From assembly GCF_014502795.1 (NCBI RefSeq), contig NZ_JACVHF010000018.1, positions 1 through 61,843 on the forward strand: 61,843 nucleotides of DNA. The letters are read 5' to 3'. The notes beneath the pieces were generated by a model. It did not search any database, was not told the DNA's origin, and saw only the letters and a list, made by a program, of their open reading frames with translations. Of the stretch, positions 26,654-35,847 are shown piece by piece. The stretch's first letter is position 1. Every line of letters starts with the position of its first letter. The DNA is from Heliobacterium chlorum. Its GTDB lineage: Bacteria; Bacillota; Desulfitobacteriia; Heliobacteriales; Heliobacteriaceae. The translations under genes were made by a program, and so were the position numbers.

Positions 26654-27528
26654 ATATGAACATGAAAATGCGGATGAAGTGGAAAAAGTGGCAAGTCGCT
26701 GCTACAATCGTCGCCTTAACGCTGGGGATACTGTTGGTGACACAATTTAACACGGCTACCGTCATCGCCCAAGGACGTTCACAAGTTCAGGATCGAATCA
26801 AATCTCTGGAAAACATCCTGGAACGGTCGAATGAAGAACAGGAGAGCAAGGAAAAAGAGGTGGCCCTTCTCAAGGCGGAACTGGACAAATATGAAAAGGT
26901 CGCCAAAGGGGACGTGGGCTCCGGGCTCTCGGACGAGATCGATCGTTTGCGCATTATGACCGGATACTATCCTGTGGCGGGTCCAGGCATCCAAGTGACC
27001 TTAGACGATCACCTCGTTCCTAATGCACCTTTGGATATCCTGGACTTGATGGACATCGTCAATATCCTCCGTTATGCCGGTGCGGAGGCCATTGCCGTCA
27101 ACGGTCAGCGCATCGTAGCCAATTCGGAGATCTATGTATCTGGAAGAAACACATTGATCAATAAAACCCCTGTCAGCAGTGATCGAGAACATATCTTCAT
27201 CATTGACGCCATCGGCCCAGCCGATGAACTATCACGGGTTTTACAGGTGACCGACGGGAAGATCATCAGCCTGAGAGAAAGCAAGATCGATGTAAAGATT
27301 GTCAAGCAGAACAAAATTGTGATTCCTGCCTACACAGACACGCAGAAGTTTCGTTTCGCCAAGCCTTTACCTGACAAGCCGACAGAATCGAGGGCCCTCC
27401 GGAACAGCAATGGAGTCGGGGCTAAAGGGTCTGCTACCGGTACTACAACGGGTCCTGCTCCGGGTGAAAAAGCAGTTTCTACCCATGGTGTCAATGAGAG
27501 CCGTCCTGTCAGTGAAAGCAAGCCGTAA
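26650..27528 (+). CDS. DUF881 family protein (second copy)
   Basis: This 292-aa paralogue of the preceding gene has the same layout: a Met/Lys-rich N-terminus, a membrane helix (about 18-37), a coiled coil (about 45-85), then DUF881 with VAGPGIQVTLDD near 110 and GAEAIAVNGQRIV near 143. It adds a C-terminal Gly/Ser/Thr-rich tail of about 45 residues. Tandem DUF881 genes probably arose by duplication and the products may form hetero-oligomers; that is inference. Confidence 0.85.
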   Translation: MNMNMKMRMKWKKWQVAATIVALTLGILLVTQFNTATVIAQGRSQVQDRIKSLENILERSNEEQESKEKEVALLKAELDKYEKVAKGDVGSGLSDEIDRLRIMTGYYPVAGPGIQVTLDDHLVPNAPLDILDLMDIVNILRYAGAEAIAVNGQRIVANSEIYVSGRNTLINKTPVSSDREHIFIIDAIGPADELSRVLQVTDGKIISLRESKIDVKIVKQNKIVIPAYTDTQKFRFAKPLPDKPTESRALRNSNGVGAKGSATGTTTGPAPGEKAVSTHGVNESRPVSESKP

Positions 27529-27557
27529 TAAACAGTATGCACCGCATTTTGTTTATA

Positions 27558-27586
27558 TTGACAAAGTGTGGAAATAAAAGTATATT
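27558..27586 (+). promoter_or_regulatory. Promoter of recA
   Basis: TTGACA and TATATT are separated by 17 nt, 54 nt before the recA ATG. No LexA box of the CGAACNNNNGTTCG type was found around it. Confidence 0.8.
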
Positions 27587-27639
27587 CAAATCAACTCGAC
27601 ATATTCGGACAATGCTCGAAATGAAAAAGGGGGATCACA

Positions 27640-28674
27640 ATGGCTGCTGACAAATTGCAAGCTTTGCAACAGGCGCTGAACCAGATTGAGAAAGCCTTTG
27701 GGAAAGGCTCCATCATGCGACTCGGTGAAGTGACGGCGAAGCTGTCGGTGGAAGTCATTCCGACAGGCTCTATCGCACTGGATATGGCTTTGGGTGTAGG
27801 CGGTGTTCCTCGTGGCCGGATTGTAGAAGTCTACGGCCCGGAATCTTCCGGTAAGACGACCGTCGCCTTACATATCATCGCCGAAGCCCAGCGTCTAGGC
27901 GGGTTAGCTGCTTTCATCGATGCGGAACATGCCTTGGATCCGGTCTACGCCCGCAAACTCGGCGTCGATATTGACAACCTGCTCGTATCACAGCCCGATA
28001 CGGGCGAACAGGCCCTGGAAATCTGTGAGGCCCTAGTCCGCTCCGGTGCCATCGACATCGTCGTCATCGACTCCGTCGCCGCCTTAGTACCCAAAGCGGA
28101 AATCGACGGGGAAATGGGCGATGCCCATGTGGGTCTGCAAGCCCGGTTGATGTCTCAGGCCCTCCGGAAGTTGACTGGCGTCGTCTCGAAGTCAAAGACT
28201 TGCTGCGTCTTCATCAACCAGATCCGGGAAAAAGTAGGGGTCATGTTCGGCAACCCCGAAACGACTCCCGGTGGTCGAGCCCTGAAGTTTTACAGTTCTG
28301 TTCGCTTGGAAGTGCGCCGCGTTGATACCTTGAAGCAAGGTTCCGACATGATCGGCTCCCGCACGCGGGTGAAAGTCGTCAAGAACAAAGTGGCTCCTCC
28401 CTTCAAACAGGCCGACTTCGATATCATGTACGGGGAAGGCATCTCCCGCGAGGGCAGCTTAGTCGATCTGGCTGTTGACATGAACATCGTCGAAAAGAGC
28501 GGTGCCTGGTACTCTTACAAAGGAGAACGGCTCGGTCAAGGCCGGGAAAACGTCAAAGAGTTCCTGCGCAATCGACCGGAGCTTGCCGCTGATATTGAGA
28601 ACATCATCCGTAACCGAGCGGAAAGTGCTCGCGCAGCGGCTATGGCACCGCCCGCTGCCGGAGACAGCGAATAA
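27640..28674 (+). CDS. recA: Recombinase RecA
   Basis: This 344-aa protein is the strand-exchange recombinase and SOS co-protease. The start [21 protein letters not shown], Walker [10 protein letters not shown] near 66, [11 protein letters not shown] near 94, [13 protein letters not shown] near 140, the L2 loop [16 protein letters not shown] near 205 and the family's C-terminal domain are all intact and of normal length. AAAAAGGGGGATCACA precedes the ATG. recX follows 8 nt later and is probably co-transcribed. Confidence 0.98.
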   Translation: MAADKLQALQQALNQIEKAFGKGSIMRLGEVTAKLSVEVIPTGSIALDMALGVGGVPRGRIVEVYGPESSGKTTVALHIIAEAQRLGGLAAFIDAEHALDPVYARKLGVDIDNLLVSQPDTGEQALEICEALVRSGAIDIVVIDSVAALVPKAEIDGEMGDAHVGLQARLMSQALRKLTGVVSKSKTCCVFINQIREKVGVMFGNPETTPGGRALKFYSSVRLEVRRVDTLKQGSDMIGSRTRVKVVKNKVAPPFKQADFDIMYGEGISREGSLVDLAVDMNIVEKSGAWYSYKGERLGQGRENVKEFLRNRPELAADIENIIRNRAESARAAAMAPPAAGDSE

Positions 28675-28682
28675 TCATACCT

Positions 28683-29216
28683 ATGAGCTGGTCAAGAAAC
28701 AAACGACCCCCGACAGTACCGCCAAAGCCAGAGGAGGCCTGGTCTAAGGCCATCCTCTGGCTTTCTCGATCTTCCTTAAGCCGATTTGACGTCGAAAAAC
28801 GCCTCTATCGTATCGGTGCCGACGAGGAGACCGTCGAAGCGGTCATTCAAAAGCTCTTCGAATACGGCTACCTCAATGACGAGCGTTTCGCCCGCGGCTT
28901 TGTCCGCTACCGCACAGAGACGACGACGAATGGCTCTTTACGGTTGATGCGGGATCTTTCCCTGCGGGGAATCGAACAGGATGAAGCCCGACAAGTGGTC
29001 AAAGAGCTGCTACCGGAAGATAGGGAAGTGGAACGGGCTCGTCGGATTGCCTACAAAAAGATTCGAGAATGGACAAAAGCCGGCAAAACGGAAGCCATGG
29101 GAAGCCGCCTCGGTCGTCACTTGCAGCAAAAAGGATTTCCTTTAGATTGCATCTATCGATTGCTTGATGAGTTGGCAAGAGACAGATCGCTTGATCCTCC
29201 TGATTCGGAGAATTAG
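28683..29216 (+). CDS. recX: Regulatory protein RecX
   Basis: This 177-aa helical protein modulates RecA filaments. Three RecX helix-bundle repeats are recognisable: AILWLSRSSLSRFDVEKRL near 23, YGYLNDERFARGFVRYR near 61 and LSLRGIEQDEARQVVKELL near 92. Its position right after recA supports the call. The ribosome site is weak, so coupling to recA translation is likely. Confidence 0.92.
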   Translation: MSWSRNKRPPTVPPKPEEAWSKAILWLSRSSLSRFDVEKRLYRIGADEETVEAVIQKLFEYGYLNDERFARGFVRYRTETTTNGSLRLMRDLSLRGIEQDEARQVVKELLPEDREVERARRIAYKKIREWTKAGKTEAMGSRLGRHLQQKGFPLDCIYRLLDELARDRSLDPPDSEN

Positions 29217-29223
29217 CGACAAC

Positions 29224-29252
29224 TTGACAGGAAATCTGAAAAATAATAAAAT
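29224..29252 (+). promoter_or_regulatory. Strong promoter of a candidate small RNA
   Basis: TTGACA and TAAAAT are separated by 17 nt, just after the recX stop. Transcription would start near 29258, far from any start codon. Confidence 0.8.
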
Positions 29253-29257
29253 ATGCA

Positions 29258-29493
29258 AGGGACGGAAACTTGTTTACGTGGAGCGTTCACGCCACTTGTA
29301 TAGGCGGTTCTTATATATATCATTCAACAGCGAACCCCCACCAGCTAGGCTTTTGACAGATTTTTGACCCTTGTTGGGTGCTGTGATTGGCATATAGGGA
29401 AATAGGCGTCAGCGACTAGGGCTGGCTGTCGATCATCTGCCACAAGCACATGTGGAATGAATCTCCCGAAACCGAGTTTCTGCTCGGTTTTTT
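29258..29493 (+). ncRNA. Candidate structured small RNA between recX and rny
   Basis: A ~236-nt unit runs from a near-consensus promoter to an intrinsic terminator (AAACCGAG, 6-nt loop, CTCGGTTT, TTT) at 29469-29493. It has no plausible ORF with a ribosome site. Possible helices are GTG-GCG/CGC-CAC near 29278-29295, CGCC/GGCG near 29291-29311, and CAGC-ACCC pairing with GGGT-GCTG (about 29335 and 29393). GGGA at the 5' end can pair with TCCC before the terminator. Size and free-standing structure would suit a 6S RNA, but I cannot confirm the family. It may also be a long rny leader. Confidence 0.6.
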
Positions 29494-29554
29494 CTATTTT
29501 TGTCAGTAAATTATTTGTTTTTGACGTAATAAAGTGAGGAGGTGAAATAATTCT

Positions 29555-31084
29555 TTGGAATGGATCATTGCTATATTACTAGCCGTAGTTGGCTTTGGAG
29601 CCGGCGTTTTTTACCGCAAGTCGATTGCGGAAGGGAAAATCGGTTCTGCTGAAGAACGAGCTCGTCACATTGTAGACGATGCCGTGAAAGAGGCAGAAGC
29701 GAAGCGCCGTGAATCCGTCTTAGCCGCCAAGGATGAAGTACACCAGATGCGTACTGAAGCCGAGCGGGAAAACCGTGAACGGCGTAATGAACTTCAACGT
29801 CTGGAACGCCGCTTGTTACAAAAGGAAGAGTCCTTGGACAGAAAAATGGAGTCCATGGAGCGCAAAGAAGAAAATCTTCAGCGCCGAGAGGATGAAATTG
29901 AAAAACTGAGATCCGGATTGGCCGAAACCCTGCACAAGCAGGTGGCTGAACTGGAACGTTTGTCTGGTTTGACCTCGGAAGAGGCCCGGACACTGTTGCT
30001 GTCCAACATTGAGGACGAAGTGAAACATGAAGCGGCGATGATGATCAAAAACATTGAGAATCAGGCCAAAGAAGAAGCGGAGAAACGGGCTCGTGAGGTA
30101 ATCTCGCTGGCTATCCAGCGTTGCGCTGCCGACCATGTCGCTGAATCCACCGTATCGGTGGTCGCCCTGCCCAATGATGAGATGAAAGGGCGGATTATCG
30201 GTCGGGAAGGACGCAACATCCGCACACTTGAAACCCTGACGGGGATTGACCTGATCATCGATGATACACCAGAAGCGGTAATTCTTTCGGGCTTTGACCC
30301 CATCCGTCGTGAAGTGGCTCGGATTGCCCTGGAGAAACTGATTCTCGATGGCCGTATTCATCCAGCCCGGATCGAGGAAATGGTCGAGAAAGCCCAAAAA
30401 GAGGTAGAACAGCGGATCCGTGAGGAAGGTGAACAAGCTACCTTCGAAACGGGTATCCACGGTCTCCATCCCGAATTAATCAAGCTGTTAGGTCGATTGC
30501 GCTGGCGCACTTCCTACGGTCAAAACGTGCTGAAACACTCGATTGAAGTGGCCCACTTAGCCGGTCTGATGGCGGCAGAACTGGGCGCCGATCCTATGCT
30601 GGCACGCCGTGCAGGTTTGCTGCATGACATCGGCAAAGCCGTTGACCATGAGATGGAAGGTAACCACGTCAGCATCGGTGTCGACTTGTGCAAAAAATAC
30701 CGTGAGTCTCGAGAAGTGATTCACTGCATCGCTGCTCACCACGGCGATGAAGAAGCGCGCACTGTAGAGGCCGTATTGGTCGCAGCAGCTGACGCTGTAT
30801 CGGCCGCACGTCCGGGAGCCCGGAGAGAGACTCTGGAGTCCTACATCAAACGCTTGCAAAAGCTTGAAGAGATCGCTGACTCCTTTGAAGGCGTTGAGAA
30901 AGCTTTTGCGATTCAGGCTGGCCGTGAGATTCGGATTATGGTCAAACCGGACAAGGTAGACGATGCTGAATCGCTCCGCGTTGCCCGGGAAATTGTCAAA
31001 CGAATTGAATCTGAACTGGAATATCCCGGTCAAATCAAAGTCGTAGTCATCCGCGAAACGAGAGCTGTTGACTACGCTAAGTAA
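29555..31084 (+). CDS. rny: Ribonuclease Y
   Basis: This 509-aa membrane-anchored endoribonuclease starts bulk mRNA decay. One N-terminal helix (about 2-20), a long charged coiled coil (about 25-190), a KH domain ([19 protein letters not shown] near 212) and an HD domain ([12 protein letters not shown] near 355, with AAHHGDE near 390) are all present. The TTG start lies 10 nt after GGAGGTG. The gene order rny-ymdB-spoVS is the same as in B. subtilis, here with one extra gene between rny and ymdB. Confidence 0.97.
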   Translation: MEWIIAILLAVVGFGAGVFYRKSIAEGKIGSAEERARHIVDDAVKEAEAKRRESVLAAKDEVHQMRTEAERENRERRNELQRLERRLLQKEESLDRKMESMERKEENLQRREDEIEKLRSGLAETLHKQVAELERLSGLTSEEARTLLLSNIEDEVKHEAAMMIKNIENQAKEEAEKRAREVISLAIQRCAADHVAESTVSVVALPNDEMKGRIIGREGRNIRTLETLTGIDLIIDDTPEAVILSGFDPIRREVARIALEKLILDGRIHPARIEEMVEKAQKEVEQRIREEGEQATFETGIHGLHPELIKLLGRLRWRTSYGQNVLKHSIEVAHLAGLMAAELGADPMLARRAGLLHDIGKAVDHEMEGNHVSIGVDLCKKYRESREVIHCIAAHHGDEEARTVEAVLVAAADAVSAARPGARRETLESYIKRLQKLEEIADSFEGVEKAFAIQAGREIRIMVKPDKVDDAESLRVAREIVKRIESELEYPGQIKVVVIRETRAVDYAK

Positions 31085-31099
31085 ACCGTTAACCAAGAG

Positions 31100-31135
31100 A
31101 AGGCCGACCTCAACCAGGGTCGGCCTTCCTGTTTT
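31100..31135 (+). terminator. Terminator of rny
   Basis: AAGGCCGACC pairs with GGTCGGCCTT around an 8-nt loop, followed by CCTGTTTTT. Confidence 0.85.
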
Positions 31136-31179
31136 TCCGTTACTTTTCAACATCCAACGGGAATGGTTGGGGGAGGATT

Positions 31180-31758
31180 TTGACCGTCTTTGTAGAAACT
31201 GTTCACATCCGAAGGTGCGAGGAAGGTGGCCCTAGATTGAGCTTGAAGTTTAAGCAGGGAGCGGAAGTGAACGGCAGCATGGGTCTGCTGATCTCCATCC
31301 TGGTCCGTTATCCAGAAGTCGGTACCGTGAACTATGACCCCGACCGTCGGGTTATTAAATTTACTTTTCTCTTACAGCAGGAAAGCGGAAAAACCAAACT
31401 GCCCCAAATAGCTCAGTCGATTCAATCGGCTCTGGAGGTTTTTCACGATCTGGAGGGACTCCATCCCCAGACCGTATCGGTAGAGTCTCACTATGACGAG
31501 GGCTTGTGCAGTTTGGAAGTCTTCCGGGACGTAGAGACGCTGAGCCTGAGCGAAATCACCTTACTTATTGATCTTTTAAATCAACAGGCTGGTCAGGTGA
31601 TTTTGTCGGAGGAGTACGTAGAAGGACTGCAGGAAGACGAAAAACTGTGGCAAGAAGAATTGATTTCCCATATGCTCGACAGTTTACGAAGCGGAAGCTA
31701 TGATCAACAGGTCTATGCCTTTCGGGAAGAAGGCCGAGTCATGGTTTATAACAAGTGA
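31180..31758 (+). CDS. Hypothetical protein between rny and ymdB
   Basis: This 192-aa soluble protein has no domain I recognise. It reads as a mixed alpha/beta protein: residues 1-110 are rich in beta-like segments, and the C-terminal part (about 155-190) is helical and acidic. TTG is the only reasonable start and has GGGGGAGG only 3 nt upstream, which is short. It follows the rny terminator and precedes a weak hairpin. Conservation next to rny elsewhere would support a role in RNA decay; I cannot test that here. Confidence 0.7.
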   Translation: MTVFVETVHIRRCEEGGPRLSLKFKQGAEVNGSMGLLISILVRYPEVGTVNYDPDRRVIKFTFLLQQESGKTKLPQIAQSIQSALEVFHDLEGLHPQTVSVESHYDEGLCSLEVFRDVETLSLSEITLLIDLLNQQAGQVILSEEYVEGLQEDEKLWQEELISHMLDSLRSGSYDQQVYAFREEGRVMVYNK

Positions 31759-31792
31759 TCGTCCCGTTGATAAGGATATGAATTTCTAGGGG

Positions 31793-31824
31793 AAACTGTG
31801 GTTGACATCAGCCACAGTTTGCTT
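31793..31824 (+). terminator. Possible terminator hairpin
   Basis: AAACTGTGG pairs with CCACAGTTT around a 10-nt loop. The T-tract is poor (GCTTC), so termination may be partial and allow read-through to ymdB. Confidence 0.5.
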
Positions 31825-31865
31825 CATATTTGGGAGAGTAAGAATTTGACTGGAGGACGGAATCA

Positions 31866-32648
31866 TTGCGGATCTTATTTATCGGGGACATCGTTGGCCG
31901 GCCTGGTCGTAGAGCGATTGAGTTAATCCTTCCGAAGTTGATCAAAGAACAGTCGATTGACTTCGTCATCGCCAACGGGGAGAACGCGGCAGGCGGAAAC
32001 GGAATTACCCGGGAGATCACGTACGAATTGTTTGATCGTGGTGTCCATGTGCTGACCATGGGCAATCACGTTTGGGATAAACGAGAGATCTTTGACTTTA
32101 TCGACAGCGAACCTCGGTTGATTCGACCAGCCAATTATCCCATGGGAACACCGGGAAGAGGCTGGGGGCTCTTTACTCTGCCGAATGGAAAAAAGCTGGC
32201 CGTCGCCAATTTTTGCGGCCGTGTTTTTCTCGATAATTTAGACTGTCCTTTTAATGGCGTCGGTCCCATGCTAGAATCGCTCCGTGGGCAAGCCGATTAT
32301 GTCTTTGTCGATTTTCACGCCGAGGCCACATCGGAAAAGGTCGCTTTTGGCTGGCATCTGGCCGGGCGGGCAGCAGCCATGGTGGGAACTCATACGCACG
32401 TGCAGACGGCCGATGAGCGGGTCCTGCCTGGCGGTACAGCCTATATCAGTGATGCAGGAATGACAGGGCCGAGAGATTCCGTGCTCGGTGTAAAAAAAGA
32501 AGCCATTTTGCGTAAGTTTATCACCGGCTTACCGGTACGTTTTGAAACAGCCGCTGGACCCCTTCAGTTAAACGGGGTAATCATCAGTTTAGGCGACAAT
32601 GGAACGGCTACCGCTATCGAACGGGTGAATGTGATCGTCGATCCATAA
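31866..32648 (+). CDS. ymdB: YmdB-type phosphodiesterase
   Basis: This 260-aa metallophosphoesterase has GDIVGRPGR at 7-15, NGENAAGG near 37, TMGNHVWD near 64, DFHAEATSEK near 148 and GTHTHVQTAD near 176, which supply the metal ligands of the YmdB/TIGR00282 family. The B. subtilis protein hydrolyses cyclic nucleotides in vitro and affects biofilm and sporulation decisions. The TTG start is supported by GGAGGACGG. It lies between rny and spoVS, as in other spore formers. Confidence 0.95.
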   Translation: MRILFIGDIVGRPGRRAIELILPKLIKEQSIDFVIANGENAAGGNGITREITYELFDRGVHVLTMGNHVWDKREIFDFIDSEPRLIRPANYPMGTPGRGWGLFTLPNGKKLAVANFCGRVFLDNLDCPFNGVGPMLESLRGQADYVFVDFHAEATSEKVAFGWHLAGRAAAMVGTHTHVQTADERVLPGGTAYISDAGMTGPRDSVLGVKKEAILRKFITGLPVRFETAAGPLQLNGVIISLGDNGTATAIERVNVIVDP

Positions 32649-32729
32649 CCCGTTCTTCCCTTTTTCGGGAGCTAAGAATGTTATAACTAAGAATTTGAGA
32701 AGAATTGGATATTTTTTATTATCTGAAAA

Positions 32730-32758
32730 AAAGGAATTTTTGATTTACTGTAGAATTA
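32730..32758 (+). promoter_or_regulatory. SigH-type promoter of spoVS
   Basis: AAAGGAATT at 32730-32738, an 11-nt gap, and GTAGAATTA at 32750-32758 match the SigH consensus RNAGGAWWW-N11/12-RNNGAATWW at every fixed position. B. subtilis spoVS is known to depend on SigH. Confidence 0.8.
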
Positions 32759-32808
32759 AGCAATGGTGGAAATAGAAGAAAATTATAACATTCAAGGAGG
32801 CCGTTTAC

Positions 32809-33069
32809 ATGGAAGTTCTCAAAGTATCAGCTAAATCCAGCCCAAACCGAGTGGCAGGCGCTTTAGCAGGAGTATTACGAGAAAGGGGTGGCGCCGAAAT
32901 CCAAGCCATCGGAGCGGGTGCATTGAACCAGGCAGTGAAAGCAGTGGCTATAGCTCGCGGCTTTGAAGCTCCTCGTGGCGTAGACCTGATTTGCATCCCC
33001 GCCTTCACTGATATCCAAATCGATGGTGAAGAGCGTACTGCCATTAAATTGATTGTGGAACCTCGGTAA
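32809..33069 (+). CDS. spoVS: Stage V sporulation protein S
   Basis: This 86-aa Alba-fold protein is needed for spore coat assembly and proper engulfment timing in B. subtilis. MEVLKVSAKSSPNRVAGALA and the rest of the short chain match the very conserved family, and length is exact. CAAGGAGG precedes the ATG. It has its own SigH-type promoter and a strong terminator. It shows that the organism is, or recently was, spore forming. Confidence 0.97.
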   Translation: MEVLKVSAKSSPNRVAGALAGVLRERGGAEIQAIGAGALNQAVKAVAIARGFEAPRGVDLICIPAFTDIQIDGEERTAIKLIVEPR

Positions 33070-33101
33070 TCATCAGTTTTCATAGAATTGACATACTGTA
33101 G

Positions 33102-33139
33102 ATACCTGCTCATATTGAATGAGCAGGTATTATTTTTTT
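33102..33139 (+). terminator. Terminator of spoVS
   Basis: ATACCTGCTCAT pairs with ATGAGCAGGTAT (12 bp) around 5 nt, followed by TATTTTTTT. Confidence 0.93.
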
Positions 33140-33153
33140 GGAGATGATTAGGT

Positions 33154-34119
33154 ATGTATCCAGTCGTGGACGCCCACTGTGACACCCTTAGTCGTCTAGG
33201 GAAGGATCAATTCGATTACTCTTCAGGTCCTGGCCCGATTACGAAGGAGACCTTGGTAAGAGGTTTTGTCAAGGTACAGTTCTTCGCCGCATATATTGAT
33301 GAAGCTCATAAACCCTATGGAAGCCTGCGGCAAGCACTCGAATTGATTCATCATTTCCATTGCCTGACCGAAGAACATTCCAAAGGCTTGACGAAGATCT
33401 TATGGAAAGAAGATCTGAATACAACAGAGGAGCGGATTGGCGCACTCTTGACGATCGAAGGTGCAGAAGCTTTGGAAGGCTCGCTCGATGTACTGCACGT
33501 TCTATTTCGCCTCGGCGTGCGCTCGATCGGACTAACCTGGAATCAACGGAATCTTTTAGCCGACGGCAGTTGGGAAGAGGGCAGCAAAAGCGGGCTGACG
33601 CGGTTTGGTCGACAAGTGGTAGAAGCAATGCAACAGATGGGTATGCTCGTTGATCTAGCCCATATCTCACCGACTGGTTTTTGGGATGTCCTCGAAGTGT
33701 CTACGAAGCCTGTTATCGTATCTCACAGCAACTGCCGACGCATACGGGAACACCCGCGCAATCTGGATGACCGGCAGATCCGGGCGCTCGCTGAGCAGGG
33801 CGGCGTCATGGGGATTAATTTTTGCCCGGACTTTCTTGCGGCAGGGATGGCGAACCTGGAACGAGTTGTCGAACATATCGACCATGCCTGCCAAGTAGCG
33901 GGAACCTATGACCATGTGGGGATCGGCAGCGATTTTGACGGTATCGAAAAGACTCCTCGCGGCTTAGAAACAGCGGCCGCCTACCCACGTTTATGGGATG
34001 CACTAAGTCAAAAGGGATATCAAAAAGAACAGATCAAGGCGATTGCCGGAGATAATTTTTTACGGCTGCTCACTCTTCAATTGCCGTCTCGTCCTGATTG
34101 TCCAGTCTCTGTTCCGTAA
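33154..34119 (+). CDS. Membrane-dipeptidase family (M19) peptidase
   Basis: This 321-aa binuclear-zinc dipeptidase of peptidase family M19 shows DAHCDT at 6-11 with the first His/Asp ligands, TIEGAEAL near 100 with the bridging Glu, DLAHIS near 167, VSHSNCR near 190 and GIGSDFDG near 261. There is no signal peptide, so it is cytosolic. Substrates are likely small dipeptides, possibly with D-residues. In several Bacillota an M19 gene follows spoVS, as here. Confidence 0.93.
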   Translation: MYPVVDAHCDTLSRLGKDQFDYSSGPGPITKETLVRGFVKVQFFAAYIDEAHKPYGSLRQALELIHHFHCLTEEHSKGLTKILWKEDLNTTEERIGALLTIEGAEALEGSLDVLHVLFRLGVRSIGLTWNQRNLLADGSWEEGSKSGLTRFGRQVVEAMQQMGMLVDLAHISPTGFWDVLEVSTKPVIVSHSNCRRIREHPRNLDDRQIRALAEQGGVMGINFCPDFLAAGMANLERVVEHIDHACQVAGTYDHVGIGSDFDGIEKTPRGLETAAAYPRLWDALSQKGYQKEQIKAIAGDNFLRLLTLQLPSRPDCPVSVP

Positions 34120-34207
34120 AAATTGTGGTGCGGTCCATGAATGGTAACTCCTTAGGATGGGACAATAGTAAAAAAGAGGGAATGGACTACCGGAAGGGGG
34201 AGTTTTT

Positions 34208-34330
34208 CTGGACAGCGAGAATCATTGTGCTGGCTGCAAGTATGCGGAAAGTTATGGTGATTGCCTTCCTTGCAAAGAATGTGTCGATGGCAGTGAATTC
34301 GACGAAGTCTCTAACGCGAGAGATTGGTAG
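34208..34330 (+). CDS. Cys-rich mini-protein with probable CTG start
   Basis: A 40-codon frame reads out a protein with H6, C7-x2-C10 and C19-x2-C22-x2-C25, an acidic C-terminus and no low-complexity bias. Such spacing suits a zinc site or a small Fe-S site. The frame has no ATG, GTG or TTG between the upstream stop at 34169 and the cysteines. CTG at 34208 is 7 nt from GGAAGGGGG, a strong ribosome site. A terminator follows at 34379. A competing ATG frame in the same place gives an unconvincing hydrophobic peptide. The function is unknown. Confidence 0.6.
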   Translation: MDSENHCAGCKYAESYGDCLPCKECVDGSEFDEVSNARDW

Positions 34331-34378
34331 CATCGTACGTAATAAATGCTCTCGGTTCTTATTATGAATAGGTTAAAA

Positions 34379-34404
34379 CTAAGGCGCTGATGAAGGCGCC
34401 TTTT
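34379..34404 (+). terminator. Terminator after the Cys-rich mini-gene
   Basis: AAGGCGC pairs with GCGCCTT around an 8-nt loop, followed by TT and TCT. Confidence 0.7.
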
Positions 34405-34592
34405 CTCGTGGCATCGACTCGTTTCATATAGATCTTTCACTTCCACCCTACATTCGGATCGTACTTCTTGAAAGGAACTAGCCACTTTGTGGAAGGCTCG
34501 AATTTTTATCTGAACGATTTGTTGATTCTGAGAAATAAGGGGAATAAAATGATTGATTATAGGCATTTTCACGTAAAAGGGGTTACAAAAGC

Positions 34593-35777
34593 ATGAAGCA
34601 GATAAAAACAGCACGTCGTATGGCCGGACTCACGTCAGCCATGTTTTCACAGATGGATGCACTTCGCAGGGAAGTCGAAGAGAATGGAACCGATGTCATC
34701 AATTTGGGTATCGGCAGCCCTGATCAACCGCCTGCGCCACATGTCCGTCAAGCCTTATTGGATGCCTTGCAACGGGATGATGCTTTTGGATATGCCCTTA
34801 CGGAGGGACTTCCTGAGTTCAAAGAGGCTGTGGCAGAGTGGTATCTCCAACGTTTCAACGTGGAACTGAACCCCCAAGAGGAAGTCTTATCACTGATGGG
34901 TTCCCAAGACGGATTAGGTCATATCTTTCTTTCGCTCATCGATCCCGGAGAGACAGCCTTGATCCCGGACCCCGGTTATCCGATTTACACAGCCGGGCTT
35001 CTCTTAGCGGAAGGGGTGCCTCATTATGTATCCTTGAAAAAAGAAAATCACTATCTTCCCGACTTAGAGGCGATTCCTGAAGAAGTCGCTCGAAAAGCCC
35101 GGATGATGGTGCTGAATTATCCCAGCAATCCTGTGGCGGCTACGGCAGAACTAGACTTTTTTGAAAAGGTCGTAGATTTTGCCCGGCGCTACGACATCAT
35201 CGTGCTCCATGACGTGGCTTATTCGGAGTTGGCCTACGATGGATATAAACCGGTCAGTTTTCTCCAAGCTCCCGGTGCCAAAGAAGTGGGCATCGAACTG
35301 CATTCCGTTTCTAAGTCTTATAATTTAGCCGGCTGCCGGCTTGGGATGGCCGTCGGAAACAAGGCTGTTATCGACGCCTTGGCCAAGTTAAAATCAAATA
35401 TCGATTACGGGGTGTTTAAAGCGGTTCAATGGGCTGCTGTAGCCGCTTTACGAGGCCCTCAGGACATCGTCCGACAAAATGCGATGAACTATCAAAAGCG
35501 GCGAGACGTCCTTGTAGACGGACTGGAACGAATCGGCTGGAAGATGGATAAACCGAAGGCTTCCATGTTCGTCTGGGCGCCGATCCCTGAAGGTTTTGCT
35601 TCCTCTTTTGAGTTCGCCGAAAAGTTGTTGCGAGAGACGGGAGTATTGGTCGTTCCAGGAAATGCTTTTGGTGATTCAGGGGAAGGCTTCGTACGGATAG
35701 CCTTGGTGGTACCGGAGAAACGCATTGAAGAAGCGGTCGACCGGATTGCCCATTGGGACGGTTTAGCTCGCTCCTAA
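34593..35777 (+). CDS. PLP-dependent class I aminotransferase, LL-diaminopimelate aminotransferase-like
   Basis: This is a 394-aa fold-type I aminotransferase. NLGIGSPDQPP near 36, TEGLPEFKEAV near 68, PDPGYPIY near 125, NYPSNPVAA near 174, HDVAYSEL near 206 and the PLP-lysine in SVSKSYNLAGCRLG near 232 match the DapL/aspartate aminotransferase group. DapL makes LL-diaminopimelate directly from tetrahydrodipicolinate, for wall and lysine synthesis. No other lysine genes are adjacent, so alanine or aspartate aminotransferase activity is also possible. AAAAGGGG precedes the ATG. Confidence 0.88.
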   Translation: MKQIKTARRMAGLTSAMFSQMDALRREVEENGTDVINLGIGSPDQPPAPHVRQALLDALQRDDAFGYALTEGLPEFKEAVAEWYLQRFNVELNPQEEVLSLMGSQDGLGHIFLSLIDPGETALIPDPGYPIYTAGLLLAEGVPHYVSLKKENHYLPDLEAIPEEVARKARMMVLNYPSNPVAATAELDFFEKVVDFARRYDIIVLHDVAYSELAYDGYKPVSFLQAPGAKEVGIELHSVSKSYNLAGCRLGMAVGNKAVIDALAKLKSNIDYGVFKAVQWAAVAALRGPQDIVRQNAMNYQKRRDVLVDGLERIGWKMDKPKASMFVWAPIPEGFASSFEFAEKLLRETGVLVVPGNAFGDSGEGFVRIALVVPEKRIEEAVDRIAHWDGLARS

Positions 35778-35847
35778 ATAAGCGTTGGGATAATTCGCCT
35801 GCCTTTTACATAAAATGGTGTCAAGAGATGGACAGGAGGGCATGTCC

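Noticed and set aside
27529..27640. A LexA (SOS) box before recA
   Set aside because: No CGAACNNNNGTTCG or close variant is present; the only clear signal is the promoter.
34098..34367. An 89-codon ORF overlapping the Cys-rich mini-gene
   Set aside because: Its codon pattern and product look random; the alternative frame with spaced cysteines and a better ribosome site is more convincing.
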